A stretch of 64,000 nucleotides of DNA from Thalassotalea_A litorea (GCF_043642205.1 NZ_JBHZSG010000008.1:48538-112537), one strand, 5' to 3'. Counted from the first letter of the stretch, positions 55,253 through 63,939 are shown. Notes: a model not told the origin generated them from the letters alone. Numbers and translations are program-made.

Positions 55253-58200
55253 ATGCGGTTTTTGGAAAATGTTGCACGCGTCTTAGTATTGCTGTTTGCG
55301 GTGGTGGTTCCGCTTAGCAATCCAGTGGCTGCACAAAATAGCAATCTGCAGGATATCCCCAAGTCTTTGCAACCCTGGCAGTCATGGGTGCAAGCCGATA
55401 TTCAGGACTTGCAGTGTCCTAATATAAATCGCTTACCATTTAATAACATTAGCCATCATATTTGCGCCTGGAATTCTCCCCTTATTCTCGATTTAAACAC
55501 CAATACCGGTGAATTTTCCCAGCGCTGGCTGGTTCTGAATAAGGAAAGTTGGGTGGCATTACCTGGTGATAACTGGGTGTGGCCAGAAAATGTTACCGCA
55601 AACCAAAAAACGGTCGCGGTTGTACGTCATCAGGGAAGACCGCATGTATTGTTACCGAAAGGCGATTATCAGATCCGTGGTGAATTTCACTGGCAACACA
55701 TACCAAAGCAATTAGGGATCCCGCCACAAACGGCTTTATTTGAACTAAGCGTTAATGGTGACAAAAAAGAAAACCTTCGCCTCGAAGGTGGTGAACTCTG
55801 GCTTGGTGCGCCACAGCTTGCTCGCGTTGAGGCCAATGAAATGACCATCGATGTTACCCGCTTGCTGGAAGATGGACCGTATCTGAGTTTAACTACCTTG
55901 CTGACCTTAAAGGTGTATGGTCAGGCAAGGGAAGAAAATCTTGGCCAGGCGTTACCCGAAGGATTTACCCTAACGGGCATTGAATCGGATCTCCCGACGT
56001 ATTTAGATGGCCAGGGGCAATTGCATATCAAGGCGTTACCAGGTGACTGGGAAGTGGAAATACAGGCCAGAGCAAGACAAGACCAGCTGACGATTACCCG
56101 ACCAAGGATAACCTCACCGTGGCCAGAACAGGAAATCTGGGTGTATGCGCCAGATGAGTCGTTTCGCATGTCAAAAATCACTGGCCCGGCGCCAGCGGAT
56201 ACCTCTCAGGCTACGTTACCAGGTGAATGGCAAGAACTGCCGGGCTATCTGCTAGATGATAAGTCGAATTTACACATTGACGTTAGCCACCGGGGAATGT
56301 CGGCCCAGATCCGCAATCAGCTGATGTTGCAACGCAATCTGTGGCTCAATTTTGATGGTCAGGGATTTACGTTTCGGGATCACTTAACCGGCAAAATGCT
56401 CAAAAACTGGCGCCTGTCCATGCCCAGCCCTTATCGTCTGGAATCCGGACAAGATCAGGACGGCACCTTATTGGTCAGTCAGGTTGATGAGGTGCGCGGT
56501 ATTGAAAACCGTTATCACCATCTGGATATTCATGCTCAGGGACAAATCACCTCGATTTCGACGTTTAATATCACCGGCTGGCAGCAATCCTTTGATACCA
56601 TCAACTATGCCATTCAATTACCGCCATCGTACCGGTTATTTGCGTTATTTGGTGCTGACCATACCTCTAACACCTGGTTGGATAAATGGAACCTTTGGAA
56701 TAGCTTTGTGGTTTTATTGATCACCGGCTTGATTGCCAGTTTATTCAATAAACCTATCGCGGCGCTGAGCATGATTGCTCTGGTATTGATTTATCATGAA
56801 CCGGGTGCCCCGGTTATCGCCATTGGTGTCGCATTATTGTTTGTGGCCTTGCAGCGCCAAATCCATACAACAAGGTTTGGTTTTATTGCAAAGGCCTTAG
56901 CCAAAACCACGGTGTTGATAGCCTTGTTAGCCAGTGCTTACTTTATGGCTACCCAATTGCGCTTGGTAGTTTACCCGCAGCTTGAACACCAATATGTCGC
57001 TGATAAGCTGCAACGAAGCGCATCGGTTGAAGCTTTTGCGCCACAGGCATTAGAAGAGCGACGCCTGGCGGATGCGGAATATAAAGCCGCCGCTAAGCGC
57101 AAGCGCGCAGACGATGAATTCGAGCGCATCGAGGTGACCGGGTCACGTGTAAAACGCAGCGAATTAATTTCTCGTTATCAGGCCAATGCACCGCTGCAAG
57201 CTGGATCCGGACGTCCGCAGTGGCGTTGGAATTCCTATAGCGCAAGATGGAATAGCCCGGTCGAACAGGGCCAGCAAATTCATTTGCTGATACTGTCGCC
57301 GACCATATACAATCTATTGCGTTTGAGTGGCTTAGGTCTGTTATTGCTGATGCTTTATCTCATGCTCAAAAACAGTTTTGCTTCAGGCGAGCAGGTTAAA
57401 AACTGGCTTAAGGGTAATGTCACCAAGAGCAAAGCAAAAGGCAAATCCGTGTTAGGATTTGGTGTACTTGGCTTACTTACCATGACCACATCGTTGATAT
57501 CTGAGCCACTGCACGCCGCAGGCTTTCCGGATCAACAGCTCTTGCTTGAATTACAAAAAAAGCTGGCGCAGCCTGCAACGTGCGATCCGGATTGCGCGAC
57601 CGTGCAATCGGTTGATCTGGTTATTGACAAACAGCAACTAACGTTAATGTTGAATGTGCATGCAATAGCATCGGTCGCTATCGCTTTACCAAGTTCACCG
57701 CAGTGGCGGGCGCAGCAGGTGTTAATTAATGAACAGCGAGCCAAGGCGTTATTAAAACGTCAGGATAAGACCTACTTAATGGTCGAACCCGGTATCCATC
57801 AAATTGAGCTTAAAGGCGAAATCTTCCATCAAGACACCATTGCGATTCGTTTTGATGAGCGCCCGCAAACGGTCAGGCAGAAGGTTCTCGGCTGGGAAAT
57901 CTCCGGAGTTCACCGTAATAAGCTAACTCACAATACCTTAGAACTGATACCCAAAAGCAACTATGAACAACAACCGGCGGGTAATGTTAAACAACGCATT
58001 AAACCTTTTGTAAAGGTAAATCGTCGCCTGTATTTTGACGAGAACTGGCGTCTGGAAACCGAAGTGCAAAGGGTGGCGCCAAGTAAGGGAGCGATAAATG
58101 TAAATGTTGCTTTGCTACCACAAGAGAAGGTGTTTAGTGCAGGTGTCGTGGTTAAAGATAATCAGGTCAGTGTGACAATGTCGGCTGCCGAAGATTCGGT

Positions 58201-59404
58201 TAGCTGGCACTCCAACATTCCCAGAGTCACTCAGTTCGCCTGGCAAGCCGCAGACAATGATAGCTATATTGAGCAATGGCGGATCATTGCAAGTCCGAGT
58301 TGGACGCTATCACTTGAAGGGGTGCCTCAGGTTCTCTATGAGATGAGTGGTGATGATTATTTCGAGTTTAACTTCTTACCGCAACGAGGTGAAACCTTAA
58401 CCTTTAATGTCAGCAGACCTGAGGCTGTACAAGGTGAGTTCCTGGCAATTGATAATGCCAAAATCCGTTGGATGCCGGGCAAGCGACTGGCTAAATTGGA
58501 GCTTGAATTTGATTATCGCAGTACCAAAGCCGCTCAGCATCGCATTGATATTCCAGCAGGATATGAGCTCACCGAAGCTTTAAGTGATGGCCGGCGTTTA
58601 CAATTGCAATTGCAACAACAGCAACTGGTATTACCGATATCCCCTGGGCAACATAAATATCGATTGGCATTTAGCCGTAACCAGGGGTTAACGGTCCATA
58701 GTGAGTTTCCGGTGTTTGATCTCAAAGTGCCAGTCAGTAATATCAAGAGTCAAATGCCATTAAACGGTGATCGCTGGTTGCTATTTACATCGGGACCGAG
58801 CATTGGACCGGCTGTGGTTTATTGGGGCGAATTAGTGGTATTTGTGTTAGCGGCCCTATTGTTGTCAAAGTTAAATTTTGCGCCATTGTCGTTATGGCAA
58901 TGGTTATTGTTGGGTTTAGGTATCAGTACCAATAACTGGTCGGTATTTATCATGATCGTTCTGACATTTGCCGCGCTTCGTTTTTATCAACGGCCACAAA
59001 CCGAGTCGCACTGGCGACGGTATAACCTCGGCAAGATAGGGATCACACTGCTAGCGATGGCGACACTTGTCGGACTGGTCGGTATTATTCCCGTAGCTTT
59101 GCTCTCAGCCCCGGACATGGGCATTGTTGGCAATCAGTCCCATAGTTGGAGCCTGAACTGGTTCAGCGATAAAAGCGCTGGACTGACACCACAGATATGG
59201 GTGTTGAGTCTACCGATACTGGTGTATAAAGCCGTCATGTTACTTTGGGTTATGTGGCTAAGTTTTACGTTTATTCAATGGGTTAAGTGGGGCTGGAAAC
59301 GCTTAACGGATGACGGATTTATGATGGCCAAACCGGTAATTGTGAAAACCGAAAATCCTTCACAGAACCCAGCGTCGCGAGAGAGCGATCCCAAAAACAC
59401 ATAA
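55253..59404 (+). CDS. Giant multi-domain envelope protein of unknown function with a TonB-receptor-like VTGSR segment
   Basis: 1,383 residues, no named family recognised. Signal peptide 1-28 (ending NPVAAQ); beta-rich periplasmic region to about 480; membrane helices about 481-572; a charged linker (575-676) with FERIEVTGSRVKRSE at about 621-635; a helix at 676-707; a signal-like helix near 730-755 ending SEPLHAAG; a second beta-rich region to about 1180; C-terminal helices with DMGIVGNQSHSWSLNWF. Both halves share the order signal-like helix, beta domain, helices, hinting at an internal duplication (inference). AAAGGA lies 6 bases before ATG 55253, so the upstream ATG 55217 is rejected. Monocistronic, with a strong terminator. 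Confidence 0.85.
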   Translation: MRFLENVARVLVLLFAVVVPLSNPVAAQNSNLQDIPKSLQPWQSWVQADIQDLQCPNINRLPFNNISHHICAWNSPLILDLNTNTGEFSQRWLVLNKESWVALPGDNWVWPENVTANQKTVAVVRHQGRPHVLLPKGDYQIRGEFHWQHIPKQLGIPPQTALFELSVNGDKKENLRLEGGELWLGAPQLARVEANEMTIDVTRLLEDGPYLSLTTLLTLKVYGQAREENLGQALPEGFTLTGIESDLPTYLDGQGQLHIKALPGDWEVEIQARARQDQLTITRPRITSPWPEQEIWVYAPDESFRMSKITGPAPADTSQATLPGEWQELPGYLLDDKSNLHIDVSHRGMSAQIRNQLMLQRNLWLNFDGQGFTFRDHLTGKMLKNWRLSMPSPYRLESGQDQDGTLLVSQVDEVRGIENRYHHLDIHAQGQITSISTFNITGWQQSFDTINYAIQLPPSYRLFALFGADHTSNTWLDKWNLWNSFVVLLITGLIASLFNKPIAALSMIALVLIYHEPGAPVIAIGVALLFVALQRQIHTTRFGFIAKALAKTTVLIALLASAYFMATQLRLVVYPQLEHQYVADKLQRSASVEAFAPQALEERRLADAEYKAAAKRKRADDEFERIEVTGSRVKRSELISRYQANAPLQAGSGRPQWRWNSYSARWNSPVEQGQQIHLLILSPTIYNLLRLSGLGLLLLMLYLMLKNSFASGEQVKNWLKGNVTKSKAKGKSVLGFGVLGLLTMTTSLISEPLHAAGFPDQQLLLELQKKLAQPATCDPDCATVQSVDLVIDKQQLTLMLNVHAIASVAIALPSSPQWRAQQVLINEQRAKALLKRQDKTYLMVEPGIHQIELKGEIFHQDTIAIRFDERPQTVRQKVLGWEISGVHRNKLTHNTLELIPKSNYEQQPAGNVKQRIKPFVKVNRRLYFDENWRLETEVQRVAPSKGAINVNVALLPQEKVFSAGVVVKDNQVSVTMSAAEDSVSWHSNIPRVTQFAWQAADNDSYIEQWRIIASPSWTLSLEGVPQVLYEMSGDDYFEFNFLPQRGETLTFNVSRPEAVQGEFLAIDNAKIRWMPGKRLAKLELEFDYRSTKAAQHRIDIPAGYELTEALSDGRRLQLQLQQQQLVLPISPGQHKYRLAFSRNQGLTVHSEFPVFDLKVPVSNIKSQMPLNGDRWLLFTSGPSIGPAVVYWGELVVFVLAALLLSKLNFAPLSLWQWLLLGLGISTNNWSVFIMIVLTFAALRFYQRPQTESHWRRYNLGKIGITLLAMATLVGLVGIIPVALLSAPDMGIVGNQSHSWSLNWFSDKSAGLTPQIWVLSLPILVYKAVMLLWVMWLSFTFIQWVKWGWKRLTDDGFMMAKPVIVKTENPSQNPASRESDPKNT

Positions 59405-59455
59405 ATCAAAATACATAAATCAAACGGCATAAATGTACATTGTTTATGACCATAA

Positions 59456-59487
59456 AAAAAACCGGAGCAAGCTAGCTCCGGTTTTTT
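59456..59487 (+). terminator. Terminator after the giant envelope gene
   Basis: 13-bp stem AAAAAACCGGAGC/GCTCCGGTTTTTT (59456-59468 with 59475-59487), loop AAGCTA. Symmetric A/T runs could also serve the minus-strand genes converging from the right. Confidence 0.92.
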
Positions 59488-59528
59488 ATTAATTGCGCCT
59501 TACGCTTAACACTATACAATTGGTATGA

Positions 59529-59702
59529 CTATTCGGCGGTGAGGTGGATCATCAAGGTGAAAAAACCAATAATGATGGCATTAAATGCGGCGATATACAT
59601 AAAACCTCTGAACCCCTGTTTGGCGGTGTAATTATGACTTTTCAAATACCACCACCAAACCAGGCACATGACGATGGGAATTAGGAAAAATAATCGGATC
59701 AT
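59529..59702 (-). CDS. Small two-helix membrane protein (57 residues)
   Basis: Reads MIRLFFLIPIVMCLVWWWYL, a basic turn KSHNYTAKQGFRG, then FMYIAAFNAIIIGFFTLMIH and LTAE. Two membrane helices joined by a short basic loop; no family name known to me, though the ordered composition and codon use look like a real gene. It is on the same strand as the AmpG-like gene, 49 bases beyond that gene's stop end in transcription order, so the two are probably one unit. Confidence 0.7.
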   Translation of the reverse strand: MIRLFFLIPIVMCLVWWWYLKSHNYTAKQGFRGFMYIAAFNAIIIGFFTLMIHLTAE

Positions 59703-59750
59703 AATAGGGTTACTTACCTGATTGTTGTTTTATTGATTGATATTAAAAGC

Positions 59751-61340
59751 TTAACTCGCTTGTTTGTTGCTTGCAATTATCTTCGCTAATGGCTTTCTAA
59801 TGCTATACAAAAATATCAGGCTAGGGATCACCATTAATGCGGTTAATACAAAAAATAATGCCCAGTTACCGTCTAAACTATCGACGATGACCCCGGAATA
59901 AGAGCCGAGTGTTACCCGACCAAAGGTACCGATCGATGCCATTAACGCATATTGGCTGGCAGTGAACGTCCGATTGCAAAGCACCGATAACAGGGCGACA
60001 AAGGCAACAGAGCCCCAGGCGCCGGTAAAGCCGTCTACAAGCACGGCAATGCCAAGTAACCATTGACTTGGACCGGTCAAGGCGATCACCGAAAAAATTA
60101 AATTCGACAACGCCATGGCAATACCACCGATAAATAACCCTTTGATGATGCCAAAGCGAATGGTAAAAATACTGCCAATTAATGAAAATAAGATGGTAAC
60201 CCACCAGTTCATTAACTTTGAAAAGACCGCGATATCGGTATTGGTATAACCCACTTCTTTGTAAAAAACTAAACTCATTCGCCCAAGATAGGCCTCTCCG
60301 AGCTTAAACAAAAAGATAAACATCAATATCGATAGCGCAAACCGAGTGCCATTGCGGGTAAAAAATTCATGTAGCGGCGCGACTAGCGTTGTCAATAACC
60401 AGGCAATTAAGTGGTGAAAACCATTCACCTTGATTACTTGAGGCATGGTCGATGCACTGTTTGCCGGTTGCTGATGCAGCGCTTTTAGCAAGTAAAACAT
60501 CGTGACCAACAAAACTATGCCAATTAGGGTGCTGGCAACCGCTGCATTGCTGCGAGGTAGGAGTTGCTCTGGCCAGATCGGAAAACCAAATCCCGCATAG
60601 GCGATTAAAGTAATTAATAAGCCAATACAGGCGATGACCCCAGAACTTAACAGTGGATGTTGAGGCACCTGAGCTAAAAATGCCTGTTGAATACTATCCT
60701 GCTGTTGCTGACGATTGGTTTGTGGCTCTACCACGACAAACACAGTGATCATCAATAACAACATCAACAGAGTCAAAACCAGATACACATTTGGCCAATA
60801 CAGGCTGGAATGATCGATAAGCAAAAATGGAATTGCGCCGAGCCCGGCGTATCCGGTCCACCAGCCCGATGTTGCCATTGCTGAACCTGCGGCCATGCTG
60901 GCATCATCATGATCGAGCACGTCAATTCTATAGGCATCTATCGCTATATCCTGCGTCGCTGAGCTGATTGCCAGACACATGCCGATCAAGGCCATGGTTG
61001 CAAGCTGGCTGCTTGCGTCAAAAAACGACAGGGAAAAGGCACAAGCGGCAATGACCGTTTGGGTTAACAATATCCAACTACGTCGTTGCCCCAGCCAGTT
61101 GCCAAGAAGTGGTAGTTTGACGCGATCGACCAGGGGAGACCAAAGAAAGTTAATGGAATAAGCGACAAAAATGAGTCCGAATAACCCCACCGATGAACGA
61201 CTAAGTCCTTCATCGGTAAGCCAGGCGGTCATTGCCGAACCAATCAGTACCCAGGGAAAACCGCTGGCAATACCAAAACAAAAGATGGTTAACAATTTAG
61301 GGTTCGAAAAATACGAAAGCGTTTGTCGGAATGATTGCAC
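59751..61340 (-). CDS. ampG: AmpG-like muropeptide permease (MFS)
   Basis: 529 residues with about 14 membrane helices. N-terminal signature NPKLLTIFCFGIASGFPWVL, GLIFVAYSINFLWSPLVDRV, LAISSATQDIAIDAYRIDVL (the AmpG-type SATQDI-AIDA block), and FKLGEAYLGRMSLVFYKEVG. AmpG brings anhydromuropeptides into the cytoplasm for cell-wall recycling and beta-lactamase control. No ampD or nagZ is nearby. The length fits the long AmpG form. Confidence 0.87.
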   Translation of the reverse strand: MQSFRQTLSYFSNPKLLTIFCFGIASGFPWVLIGSAMTAWLTDEGLSRSSVGLFGLIFVAYSINFLWSPLVDRVKLPLLGNWLGQRRSWILLTQTVIAACAFSLSFFDASSQLATMALIGMCLAISSATQDIAIDAYRIDVLDHDDASMAAGSAMATSGWWTGYAGLGAIPFLLIDHSSLYWPNVYLVLTLLMLLLMITVFVVVEPQTNRQQQQDSIQQAFLAQVPQHPLLSSGVIACIGLLITLIAYAGFGFPIWPEQLLPRSNAAVASTLIGIVLLVTMFYLLKALHQQPANSASTMPQVIKVNGFHHLIAWLLTTLVAPLHEFFTRNGTRFALSILMFIFLFKLGEAYLGRMSLVFYKEVGYTNTDIAVFSKLMNWWVTILFSLIGSIFTIRFGIIKGLFIGGIAMALSNLIFSVIALTGPSQWLLGIAVLVDGFTGAWGSVAFVALLSVLCNRTFTASQYALMASIGTFGRVTLGSYSGVIVDSLDGNWALFFVLTALMVIPSLIFLYSIRKPLAKIIASNKQAS

Positions 61341-61478
61341 GTCGATTGGTCTTTATTATTAGCGCTGCCTTGAGACTAGCAAACTATAAGGCCCGCAGAC
61401 AAGAGAAACAGGTGCACAATGTAAATGAGAAGGAGGGACGTGTTCAATAATTAGGCGTTACACGTCACTGTTCAGAAT

Positions 61479-61811
61479 TTAAACTGGACGCCAGCCAATA
61501 CAGTGCATCGGGTAGCGGCCCTGGCCTTGTAAAAATTCCATGCAGGTTTCAATCTCAAACTTGAGATTCCAGTCGCTTTCCAGATCGTTTAATGAGCCTG
61601 AACCTAACTTTAATTCATGCATCAAATGCCAGAAGACACGTTCTCTGGCGTTATTTGGGGTATCGTCTGTGACTTTCAGGACGTTCCACTCTTCAAAGCA
61701 GTCCCAAATAAACAGATTGATTTCGGTTGGATGTACTTCATTTTTTAACAACGCATTCAGGTAGTACATCAGCTGCGAGATTTTTTCGTTGATAAAATGG
61801 TCGACTGGCAC
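61479..61811 (-). CDS. Conserved-looking hypothetical cytoplasmic protein
   Basis: 110 residues from a GTG start, no family recognised. Helical with many aromatic residues: INLFIWDCFEEWNVLK, NARERVFWHLMHELKLGSGS, CMEFLQGQGRYPMHCIGWRP. No signal peptide or membrane segment. It is divergent from nothing and lies 138 bases upstream of ampG on the same strand. Composition is normal for the chromosome, unlike the accessory tract that starts to its right. Confidence 0.65.
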   Translation of the reverse strand: MPVDHFINEKISQLMYYLNALLKNEVHPTEINLFIWDCFEEWNVLKVTDDTPNNARERVFWHLMHELKLGSGSLNDLESDWNLKFEIETCMEFLQGQGRYPMHCIGWRPV

Positions 61812-61943
61812 GGCAACCTCAGTGATTTAGCGCAATTTATTATTTTAAGAATTCAGCGGTGCGTTGCCTGCAACGTCCTGTTTGCTGATTTCCCTTCTGA
61901 TTAAAAACTAACCTACCGTATTTGGCATGAAAAGGGAAGGGAT

Positions 61944-62116
61944 TGCGACCTAAAGGTCTCATCGGGTGACAACTGCGAGCTGGGGCTCTCGTAAGGTGGG
62001 GTTGCGACTTTGTGTCTCACCGGGTGACAACTGCGAGCTGCGGCTCTCATAGGGTGTGGTTGCGACGTTATGTCTCACCGGATGCAAGTGTGAGTTTAAG
62101 ACTTGGTTGGCTATTG
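61944..62116. repeat. Degenerate 29-bp tandem repeat (about 6 units)
   Basis: Units begin TGCGAC/TGCGAG/TGTGAG at 61944, 61974, 62003, 62032, 62061 and 62089, spacing 30, 29, 29, 29, 28. Each holds a short hairpin (for example GACCtaaaGGTC, GAGCtgggGCTC) followed by CTC and (C/A)GGGTG or a variant. Odd units (GCGAC...GTCTC) and even units (GCGAG...GCTCTC) alternate, making a 58-59-bp super-repeat. No spacers, so not a CRISPR array. Confidence 0.8.
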
Positions 62117-62131
62117 CTGGTATGTCTTGAA

Positions 62132-62227
62132 TTGACGTTAACTATCTGAAAAGGTTAATGTCTCTAGTGAGCGAGCTACAGTCACTCAGCTACTGTCAAA
62201 AGAATAAACTGTTAGGAGTCATTAGAA
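62132..62227. repeat. Array module 1: non-coding repeat before the DUF2750 gene
   Basis: Starts TTGACGTTAAC, contains AAAAGGTTAATGTCTCT, GAGCGAGCTACAGTCACTCAG and AATAAACTGTTA (62203-62214), and supplies the Shine-Dalgarno of the gene. About 84 percent identical over its first 64 bases to 63009-63072. Confidence 0.75.
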
Positions 62228-62590
62228 ATGAGTGTAGGCGCGCAGATAGAGAAGTTTTATCAAGAAGCCACAGAAAATGATCTTCTTTGGTTCGGTGAAT
62301 ATTCTGACGGTAGAGCTTTAGAATTCGACGTTAAAGGTGGTAAAGTGTCATTCCCACTTTGGTCTTCCAAATCAAGAATTCTAAGGCTTAAAAAACTGAA
62401 TCCAGATTTACTTAAAGATATTGAGCCAAAGGGAATGTCATGGTCAGATTTCAAAAAAAACCTTCTGCCTATTCTCCAAGAAAAAGATAGATTTGTTAAT
62501 TTAAATTTAGCCGGTAAAAATCTATCGGGTTTTGACTTGCCATTAGAGCAGTTAATAAACAACTTCGAGAAAATAATAAGTGCCTCCTAA
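62228..62590 (+). CDS. DUF2750-family small protein
   Basis: 120 residues. LLWFGEYSDGRALEFDVKGG, VSFPLWSSKSRILRL, MSWSDFKKNLLPILQEKDRF, LNLAGKNLSGFDLPLEQLIN follow the DUF2750 pattern (a P-x-W-x-S strand, then S-W-x-x-F...LP.L and N...G..L). Function unknown; such proteins are common in accessory and immunity-type gene arrays. TAGGAG lies 9 bases upstream. First of four short genes separated by related repeats. Confidence 0.75.
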   Translation: MSVGAQIEKFYQEATENDLLWFGEYSDGRALEFDVKGGKVSFPLWSSKSRILRLKKLNPDLLKDIEPKGMSWSDFKKNLLPILQEKDRFVNLNLAGKNLSGFDLPLEQLINNFEKIISAS

Positions 62591-62676
62591 CAAGTGCAAG
62601 CAACAGCCGTTCAAAAATTCTTGTTATCGATATTACTGAGCCTACTAAATAATTAACTGTTACGAGTAATAGAAGC

Positions 62677-62934
62677 ATGGAAGAAAAATATCAAGCACTT
62701 TGGTTCAGTGCTGCTTACGATAATTTAAAAGTAGAATTCGAAGAGCTCCGTTCTGATTTATTGTTAGTTATTTTTAAAGATATTCAGGGTATCTATCTCC
62801 CTTACTTATATTCAAAAGAGAGTGATTTCCAATATTCTCTGCCCGTATGGTCTGTGAAAAATGAAAAAGCGATGATGCCTTCATTAGAGTCAGCAAAAGA
62901 ATACTTAGAGCTCTTTTTTGAAAATTACACATAA
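62677..62934 (+). CDS. Small protein of unknown function in the accessory array
   Basis: 85 residues, no family recognised. Acidic, with YQALWFSAAYDNLKVEFEEL and a beta-prone middle (LLLVIFKDIQGIYLPYL), then SLESAKEYLELFFENYT. No signal or membrane helix. Its upstream flank (AATTAACTGTTACGAGTAAT) resembles the end of the module before the DUF2750 gene. Size, acidity and neighbours recall immunity proteins (inference). Confidence 0.6.
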   Translation: MEEKYQALWFSAAYDNLKVEFEELRSDLLLVIFKDIQGIYLPYLYSKESDFQYSLPVWSVKNEKAMMPSLESAKEYLELFFENYT

Positions 62935-63008
62935 CAAGAGACTATGGCGTTAACACCTCTATATCTTCGTATGTTAGCAATTGCTAACGGACTATTGTTG
63001 GCACAAAT

Positions 63009-63122
63009 TTGACGTTAACAGATTGAAAAGGTTAATGTCTCTTACGAGCGAACTGCAGTCACTCAGGTTACTTTGAATGGATACCACGGATTCGGCTCAA
63101 TAATAAACTGTTAATTATCAAA
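63009..63122. repeat. Array module 2: non-coding repeat before the SMI1/KNR4-like gene
   Basis: TTGACGTTAAC at 63009, AAAAGGTTAATGTCTCT, GAGCGAACTGCAGTCACTCAGG, and AATAAACTGTTA at 63102-63113. Same blocks and order as 62132-62227, with about 20 extra bases before the last block. A perfect 16-base palindrome GTTAGCAATTGCTAAC lies just upstream (62973-62988). Confidence 0.75.
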
Positions 63123-63431
63123 ATGGATCTAAAACAAAAAATACGTAATCTAATTCAAAGTGGTTACATAGAAGGTGAACTACAAGTTGATCCTCTATGG
63201 TACATACTCTGGAAGCCTGAAGAATTAGAGCAATTTAATTTGGAGTATAATTTTAAGGATTATGCTCCTGAATTTATCGGATTTGGCGATAGCGGCAGTA
63301 ACGAATTGTTAGCAGTAAATAACGCCGGAGAAATATTTACTCTGCCAGCTATTGGAATGGAATCTAGATACGCTGTAAAGATTGCTAATAGTTTTGATGA
63401 GCTAACAAAGCTTATGGTAAAAACCAATTAA
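63123..63431 (+). CDS. SMI1/KNR4 (SUKH)-like small protein
   Basis: 102 residues. LWKPEELEQFNLEYNF, YAPEFIGFGDSGSNELLAVN, GEIFTLPAIGMESRYAVKIA, NSFDELTKLMV match the SMI1/KNR4 fold pattern (..P.F..IG.dG..E.l.l......i...P.......a..i..sF.el). SUKH proteins are often immunity proteins against contact-dependent or Rhs toxins; no toxin gene is in the window. The start lacks a visible Shine-Dalgarno. Confidence 0.7.
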   Translation: MDLKQKIRNLIQSGYIEGELQVDPLWYILWKPEELEQFNLEYNFKDYAPEFIGFGDSGSNELLAVNNAGEIFTLPAIGMESRYAVKIANSFDELTKLMVKTN

Positions 63432-63439
63432 CAGTCATG

Positions 63440-63467
63440 AGCGGCTGGTGTGAGCGATCTACAGTCG
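63440..63467. repeat. Array module 3 (short): between genes 3 and 4
   Basis: AGCGGCTGGTGTGAGCGATC followed by TACAGTCG. Matches 63912-63939 at 23 of 28 bases, and shares GAGCGA-N-CTACAGTC with modules 1 and 2. Confidence 0.65.
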
Positions 63468-63512
63468 TAGCCAAATTCAATGCTTCAAAATATTTTGGGA
63501 TAGGAAATCAAT

Positions 63513-63833
63513 ATGGATGTTCAAGAGAACTTTAGCGACGAAGCGAGAATACAGTTAAATTTTACTTCCTTTATGGCTGTAGCTATTTGGGTTTGTTTTG
63601 GGGTCGCCATATCTTTTTCAATAGCATTTCATTTTATTGTAACCAGTACATTCACTGATGCAGGTTTTGAAAATACAATGTTTTGGTTCTCTTCTTTAAT
63701 GTACGGATTTATAGGCTTTATTTTTTCTTTGATAGGTTCTGCTTTAATTTATCCTATTTATAAATTTTGGTGTGAACGCATGCGAGGACAGAGAGTAAAA
63801 GGTAAGTTTGCTTTAGTAAATCGTAAGTTTTAA
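63513..63833 (+). CDS. Small membrane protein of unknown function in the accessory array
   Basis: 106 residues with two long membrane helices (FMAVAIWVCFGVAISFSIAF and FSSLMYGFIGFIFSLIGSAL) and a basic C-terminal tail (ERMRGQRVKGKFALVNRKF). No family recognised. AGGAA precedes the start. AT-rich, like the rest of the tract. Confidence 0.6.
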   Translation: MDVQENFSDEARIQLNFTSFMAVAIWVCFGVAISFSIAFHFIVTSTFTDAGFENTMFWFSSLMYGFIGFIFSLIGSALIYPIYKFWCERMRGQRVKGKFALVNRKF

Positions 63834-63911
63834 TAGACTTTAATGACTGCAAGTGGCACATTTTCGACGTCGCCCTAAATAACGTAAGTTGTTGATAATT
63901 AGGTGTTCGCT

Positions 63912-63939
63912 AGCGGCTGCTTAGAGCGATCAACAGACG
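63912..63939. repeat. Array module 4 (short): after gene 4
   Basis: AGCGGCTGCTTAGAGCGATC followed by AACAGACG; contains hairpin GAGCGatcaacagaCGCTC. The array probably continues beyond the right edge. Confidence 0.6.

Noticed and set aside
61944..62116. Possible CRISPR array
   Set aside because: The ~29-base period is CRISPR-like, but units are contiguous and degenerate with no unique spacers, and no cas gene is present.
62586..63000. Integron attC sites around the small genes
   Set aside because: CCTAACAAG after gene 1 and the GTTAGC palindrome near 62973 look suggestive, but I could not find paired core sites matching RYYYAAC and GTTRRRY; the repeats are of a different kind.
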